Part shown: positions 36,260-40,151 of the stretch, piece by piece
Layout: each line of letters opens with the position of its first letter
Position numbering within the stretch: position 1 is the stretch's first letter
NCBI GenBank assembly: GCA_020722885.1
Contig: DYJZ01000006.1
Location: forward strand, 1 to 40,151
Reading direction: 5' to 3'
DNA: 40,151 bases
From: Thermoanaerobaculum aquaticum
Lineage (GTDB): Bacteria; Acidobacteriota; UBA4820
Notes under the pieces: generated by a model
Seen by the model: only the letters and a program-made list of their open reading frames with translations
What the model was told of the DNA's origin: nothing
Database searches by the model: none
Program-made: the position numbers and the translations under genes

Positions 36260-37126
36260 ATGACGGTGAAAAAGATTTTACTATTTTTGCTAATTCTACT
36301 TTTTTCAACCTTGCTTATTTCATTTGAGGAGCCGGTAAAAACTTTGAAGGAAAAGCAGCAGAAGTTGAATGTTAGAACCATATACAAAAAGTCAAAAATA
36401 AAGATAGCAAGAGCAAAAAGGTATGAAGTTGTAGATGGTGCTTCAACAGAAAATGTTTTAGAGAGAATTGAAAAAGAATTTGATACAGAGGGAAGAATCG
36501 TAGTCCTGCGGAAATTTAATGGTAATATCATTGAAAAAGAAAGTCACTACAAATACGACAAAAACTCTAATCTGGTTAAAGAAGTTGTTCGGTCAGGGGA
36601 AGGAAAAATTTTGGAAGAAACAGACTATAAATATGACTCCGAAGGAAGAGTAATTTCGGCTGAATCTAAGGATGGGAATGGGAAATTAACTGATATTTAT
36701 GAATATTATTATGGTAAAGACAGGAAAATTATAAGGGCAAAAATGTACAATGGAGAGAAAATTTTGTTGAATACAGTTGAATATTTTTATCCTGCTGATT
36801 ACGACAAAGATGAATGCTATGAAATGAATATCTTCGATGATGCCGGCAATCTTGTGTCGAGAGTGGTTTATACTTACGATGCCAGAGGAAATCTTGTAGA
36901 AAAAATAAATTACAGAAAGGGAAATGTAGAAAAAGACAGGCTTTACTATTCTTATGATGAAAACAACAACCTTACCCGGATAAAAAAAGTAACCGGTACA
37001 AATATTGTATCAGGATATGAGAAAAGGGCTTACAACAAAGAAGGATTAAACACAGAAATAAAAATCTTATCAGGAGAAAATGTCATTACATCCTTTATAA
37101 AAATTGAGTACGAAACCTATCAGTAA
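36260..37126 (+). CDS. Secreted protein with RHS/YD-like repeats
   Basis: Signal-peptide-like N-terminus; YKYDKNSNLVKEV, YKYDSEGRVISAESKDGNGK, YTYDARGNLVEKI, YSYDENNNLTRIK. Confidence 0.75.
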   Translation: MTVKKILLFLLILLFSTLLISFEEPVKTLKEKQQKLNVRTIYKKSKIKIARAKRYEVVDGASTENVLERIEKEFDTEGRIVVLRKFNGNIIEKESHYKYDKNSNLVKEVVRSGEGKILEETDYKYDSEGRVISAESKDGNGKLTDIYEYYYGKDRKIIRAKMYNGEKILLNTVEYFYPADYDKDECYEMNIFDDAGNLVSRVVYTYDARGNLVEKINYRKGNVEKDRLYYSYDENNNLTRIKKVTGTNIVSGYEKRAYNKEGLNTEIKILSGENVITSFIKIEYETYQ

Positions 37127-37141
37127 AAGAAATGGATAAAT

Positions 37142-37993
37142 ATGTCCTTTCTTATTAATCAAAAAACTTTCAAAAATCGAAGAAGTAAAGACAAAGCAAA
37201 GTTTATTCTCCTGTTTATTCTTATAAGTTGTTTTATTGAAGAGAGTTCTGCTTCACTATACGACTTTGAAGGAAATACAATAAACAGTCGTTTCAAAACA
37301 CCTGAAGGGTTTAGCAGAATTGTTCCCTCACAAAAAAGTTTTGGAGAATTTCTTCAGAATTATAAAATTAAACCAGAAGGAACACCTGTTCATCTTTTCA
37401 ACGGGAAAATAAAGCAAAACAAAGTATGGGCGGCTGTTCTTGATATGCCAATAATTGAAAAAGACCTTATTCAATGTGCAGATGCAATAATTAAACTCAG
37501 GGCTGAGTACTTTTATGAAAAAGGGGAATATGAAAATATTATTTTTACTCTGACAAATGGTATGGTTGTTCCATACAGAAAGTATATTGAAGGATACCGT
37601 ATAAAAGTTGCAGGAAATAAAAGTGAATGGGTAAAAACTGACAAAAAAGGAGAGAGCAGAAAAATTTTTGAAGAATACCTTGAATTTATTTATACCTATT
37701 GTGGAACAGCGTCTTTGCAAAAAGATACAGTTAAGGGTGAATTAAACAATATTGAAATAGGGGATATTTTTCTTGAAGCTGGTAGCCCTGGACACGCAGT
37801 CATTGTTGTTGATCTTGCACAAAATGAGAAAGGTGAAAAAATTATGCTTCTTGCTCAAAGTTATATGCCCTCACAGGAGATGCACATTCTAAAGAGTGGT
37901 GAGGAGTTTTCTCCCTGGTATAAAGTGGAAGATACAGAATTGAAAACCGCGGAGTGGATTTTCCCGAAAGGAAGTTTAAGGAAGTGGAAATAA
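37142..37993 (+). CDS. DUF4846-type secreted protein
   Basis: ADAIIKLRAEYFYEKGEY; YLEFIYTYCGTASL; IEIGDIFLEAGSPGHAVIVVD; LLAQSYMPSQEMHILK; AEWIFPKGSLRKW. Confidence 0.75.
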   Translation: MSFLINQKTFKNRRSKDKAKFILLFILISCFIEESSASLYDFEGNTINSRFKTPEGFSRIVPSQKSFGEFLQNYKIKPEGTPVHLFNGKIKQNKVWAAVLDMPIIEKDLIQCADAIIKLRAEYFYEKGEYENIIFTLTNGMVVPYRKYIEGYRIKVAGNKSEWVKTDKKGESRKIFEEYLEFIYTYCGTASLQKDTVKGELNNIEIGDIFLEAGSPGHAVIVVDLAQNEKGEKIMLLAQSYMPSQEMHILKSGEEFSPWYKVEDTELKTAEWIFPKGSLRKWK

Positions 37994-38017
37994 AAGAGGT
38001 ATAAAAATAAAGGGAAA

Positions 38018-38557
38018 ATGGATAAAATTAAGAGAAATAATTTTTTTAATTACTCATTTTCTGAAAAATTCTGCGTTTTCAGAGACGAAGAAAATGGTGT
38101 GATTCTTTATAAATCTGATTGTGATGATTTAATGGATATTTTTATAAAAGAATATCCTGAAGGCATATTTGATATGATTTTTGCAGATCCCCCTTATTTT
38201 TTATCAAATGGTGGCATTACCTGTAGGGCAGGTAAAATGACAAAAGTTGATAAAGGTGAGTGGGATAAATCAAAAGGTGTCAATGGAAATCACAGGTTTA
38301 ACCTTTCCTGGCTTTCCCGTTGTCAAAAGTTACTTAAGCCCAACGGAACTATCTGGGTAACTGGAACACATCATGTTATCTATTCTGTGGGTTTTGCAAT
38401 GCAGCAACTCGGTATGAAAATATTAAATGACATTTCTAGGGAAAAGCCGAATCCTCCACCAAATCTTTCCTGTCGTTATTTTACCCATTCAACTGAAACA
38501 ATAATCTGGGCTGCAAAAAATAATAAATCAAAACATTTTTTAATTATGAAGAAATGA
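38018..38557 (+). CDS. Beta-class DNA methyltransferase, N-terminal part (motif IV DPPY), separated by a -1 frame change
   Basis: MIFADPPYFLSNGGITCRAGKMTKVDKGEWDKSKG...PNPPPNLSCRYFTHSTETIIWAAKNNKSKHF; DpnA-like family. Confidence 0.88.
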   Translation: MDKIKRNNFFNYSFSEKFCVFRDEENGVILYKSDCDDLMDIFIKEYPEGIFDMIFADPPYFLSNGGITCRAGKMTKVDKGEWDKSKGVNGNHRFNLSWLSRCQKLLKPNGTIWVTGTHHVIYSVGFAMQQLGMKILNDISREKPNPPPNLSCRYFTHSTETIIWAAKNNKSKHFLIMKK

Positions 38558-38880
38558 GGCGATTAAATCAAGGAAAGCAAATGAAAAGTGTATGGACAAT
38601 TCCAGCTCCAAACAGCGAAGAAAAATTGTATGGTAAACATCCAACACAAAAACCGGTTAAACTTTTAGAAAGAAGTATTTTAGCAAGTACTAAAGAAGGT
38701 GATTTAATCTTTGATTCATTTGCAGGTAATTCAACTACCGGCATTGCTGCAATAAAATTGAATAGATTTTTTGTGGGTTGTGAGATTGATGAAGAATATG
38801 TATCACTATCCATAAAAAGATTAAAAGGGTGTATTTATGAAAATACTAATAGACTTGATTTTTGGAAAATGAAATCATGA
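38554..38880 (+). CDS. Beta-class DNA methyltransferase, C-terminal part (motif I/X)
   Basis: GKQMKSVWTIPAPNSEEKLYGKHPTQKPVKLLERSILAST..IFDSFAGNSTTGIAAIKLNRFFVGCEID; collinear with the upstream ORF in frame -1. Confidence 0.85.
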   Translation: MRRLNQGKQMKSVWTIPAPNSEEKLYGKHPTQKPVKLLERSILASTKEGDLIFDSFAGNSTTGIAAIKLNRFFVGCEIDEEYVSLSIKRLKGCIYENTNRLDFWKMKS

Positions 38881-39088
38881 AAAAAGGTGGGCTTGGCGGA
38901 GCTAATACATTAACAGGATTAAATTTTGAGAAAAAATCGATCTGTATAAATTACTGGAAAAAATACCAGGATATACACTAAAGAAATCAAAAGAAAAAGC
39001 TGGAATTTATGTTTATTTTGAACAAAAATTAGTAGCACGATGCTTTAGGAAATATGAATTTGATGAAAATAAAATCCAATTACTATAG
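38877..39088 (+). pseudogene. Type II restriction endonuclease remnant, frameshifted
   Basis: ATGA overlap with the methyltransferase; MKKGGLGGANTLTGLNFEKK then, in another frame, IDLYKLLEKIPGYTLKKSKEKAGIYVYFEQKLVARCFRKYEFDENKIQLL*. Confidence 0.65.
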
Positions 39089-39178
39089 AAAGATTAAAGA
39101 ATTTAAAGGAAACAATCCTTTATAAGGAGTGAATATTATAAAAAATCATATTGCAAAAAATGGAAAATATCATGGGAT

Positions 39179-39448
39179 GTAGAAGCAGGTGCCGATCTTT
39201 TGGATTTCATTGTGGCTCTGCCTTCTCAACTGTTTTACAATACAATGATTCCTGCCTCTGGTTTGTTGCCCGTAATAATAAAGAAAAATAAATTCAGTTG
39301 TGTGGGTACAGAAGAAGAAGAAGATGATGAGGCATTCGAAGAAAAGATGAAAACCCTCACATCAGAACTGGCAAAGCAAATGGAAAAAGGAAGAAGACTG
39401 GATGAGGAGATAAAAAGAAATTTAGCAAAAATTGGGTGGAAGGTATAA
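39179..39448 (+). pseudogene. Type I restriction-modification HsdM C-terminal remnant
   Basis: VEAGADLLDFIVALPSQLFYNTMIPA, then CLWFVARNNKEK in another frame, then VGTEEEEDDEAFEEKMKTLTSELAKQMEKGRRLDEEIKRNLAKIGWKV typical of the HsdM C-terminus. Confidence 0.75.
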
Positions 39449-39479
39449 AATATAATCTAAACAAAAAAAGGTGGAGCAT

Positions 39480-39769
39480 CACATCTGTCCAAAATAAATT
39501 TTGACAGAACCATCTAAGAAGTCAAGGGGAAAAGAAAAAGGAAAAAGGTGAGCCATTTTCGGATAAAATAATTTTTCCCTACTAAAAAGGGAACTATAAA
39601 ACACTGAAATGAGGCTCAACAATTGCTGGATAAGTGCACTTTTTGAGGGAAAACCAAAATTTAAATGACAATCCCGTGTACCTCATTTTCAAACCCCCCT
39701 AATACCAGTCCAAAACCCTCAATTTTTAAGGATAAACCTTCTGTTTTCAAATTATCCTGGACAGCAGTG
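39480..39769. repeat. IS/MITE-like remnant, copy 2
   Basis: Shares left block (39480-39535) and right block (39681-39769) with copy 1 at 16340-16883. Confidence 0.65.
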
Positions 39770-39805
39770 CTTTGACATTAATTTAAAATTATAATAATAA
39801 TAAAC

Positions 39806-39997
39806 ATGAACACAATAAAAGATTTAATAGTGCATAGTCTTCACCATAGTTTTGCGACGCATCTACTGGAAAGTGGTGTTAATTTAAGGTATATTCAGGA
39901 GATTTTCGGGCATACAGGCTCAAAAACGACGAAAATTTACACGCTTGTAAGCAAGAAGTCATAGGAAAAGATAAAGAATCCATTGGATACTTTATAA
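39806..39997 (+). pseudogene. Tyrosine recombinase/integrase C-terminal fragment with in-frame TAG
   Basis: [54 protein letters not shown]; HxxH/R and Tyr active-site region. Confidence 0.85.
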
Positions 39998-40019
39998 ATC
40001 TGAAAAAAGAGATTGAAAG

Positions 40020-40151
40020 ATGACAAAATTTGTTAAAAATGAAGAATTCTGGCAATTCAGTCAGAATCGGGATAAACGAAATACTTCGTCTATACTCCCA
40101 AAATGGAACAAAAAACGAAGTACTTCGGATATGAACGAGTTATATGAAATG
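40020..40151 (+). CDS. Start of an unidentified ORF running off the window edge
   Basis: Open frame MTKFVKNEEFWQFSQNRDKRNTSSILPKWNKKRSTSDMNELYEM; no recognised motif. Confidence 0.3.
   Translation, partial: MTKFVKNEEFWQFSQNRDKRNTSSILPKWNKKRSTSDMNELYEM

Noticed and set aside
8457-39964. Idea that TAA/TAG are recoded to amino acids in this genome
   Set aside because: Many intact genes end at TAA or TAG with correct C-termini; the in-frame stops occur in isolated genes or decaying fragments.
1-40151. CRISPR array
   Set aside because: Repeats found are dispersed, variable and not regularly spaced with unique spacers; no cas genes.

Overview
This is a low-GC Gram-negative chromosomal window, read by eye from the sequence and the supplied ORF track. 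It falls into six parts. (1) 605-5790 holds rpmB, lpxB, tmk and an LPS acyltransferase/heptose block (gmhB, rfaE1, rfaE2), plus a 59-aa ferredoxin on the minus strand that the ORF track missed. (2) 5947-16211 holds a LysM protein, an aldose-1-epimerase-like protein, an AsnC/RAM-domain gene broken by an in-frame TAA, a TPR + cyclic-nucleotide-binding protein, a nitroreductase, a C10 (streptopain-type) peptidase with PKD domains, kdsB, a Big_2-type lipoprotein and pgk. (3) 16958-27406 (minus) is a long, tightly packed gene set: rplU-rpmA-obg-nadD-rsfS, a bEBP-like ATPase with degenerate Walker B and GAFTGA motifs, rlmH, a DksA/TraR protein, a LapA-LapB-like fusion, three overlapping zinc-ribbon proteins of unknown function, epmA and a CNNM/CBS/CorC protein. 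(4) 27752-29266 is an aldehyde dehydrogenase. (5) 29400-37993 is an NDP-sugar operon with an RfaH/UpxY-type NusG paralog, rmlA/C/D/B-like genes and an rmlB paralog with a changed catalytic motif. (6) 38018-40000 is a decaying restriction/integrase island: a beta-class DNA methyltransferase split exactly at a T TTT TTA heptamer, a frameshifted restriction-endonuclease remnant, an HsdM C-terminal remnant, an IS/MITE-like repeat and a tyrosine-recombinase fragment. Several families of dispersed intergenic repeats link the non-coding gaps. The best candidates for something undescribed are the three-gene zinc-ribbon cluster beside the LapAB-like fusion, the degenerate bEBP, and the methyltransferase frameshift site. 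No homology search was possible, so family calls rest on recognised motifs.
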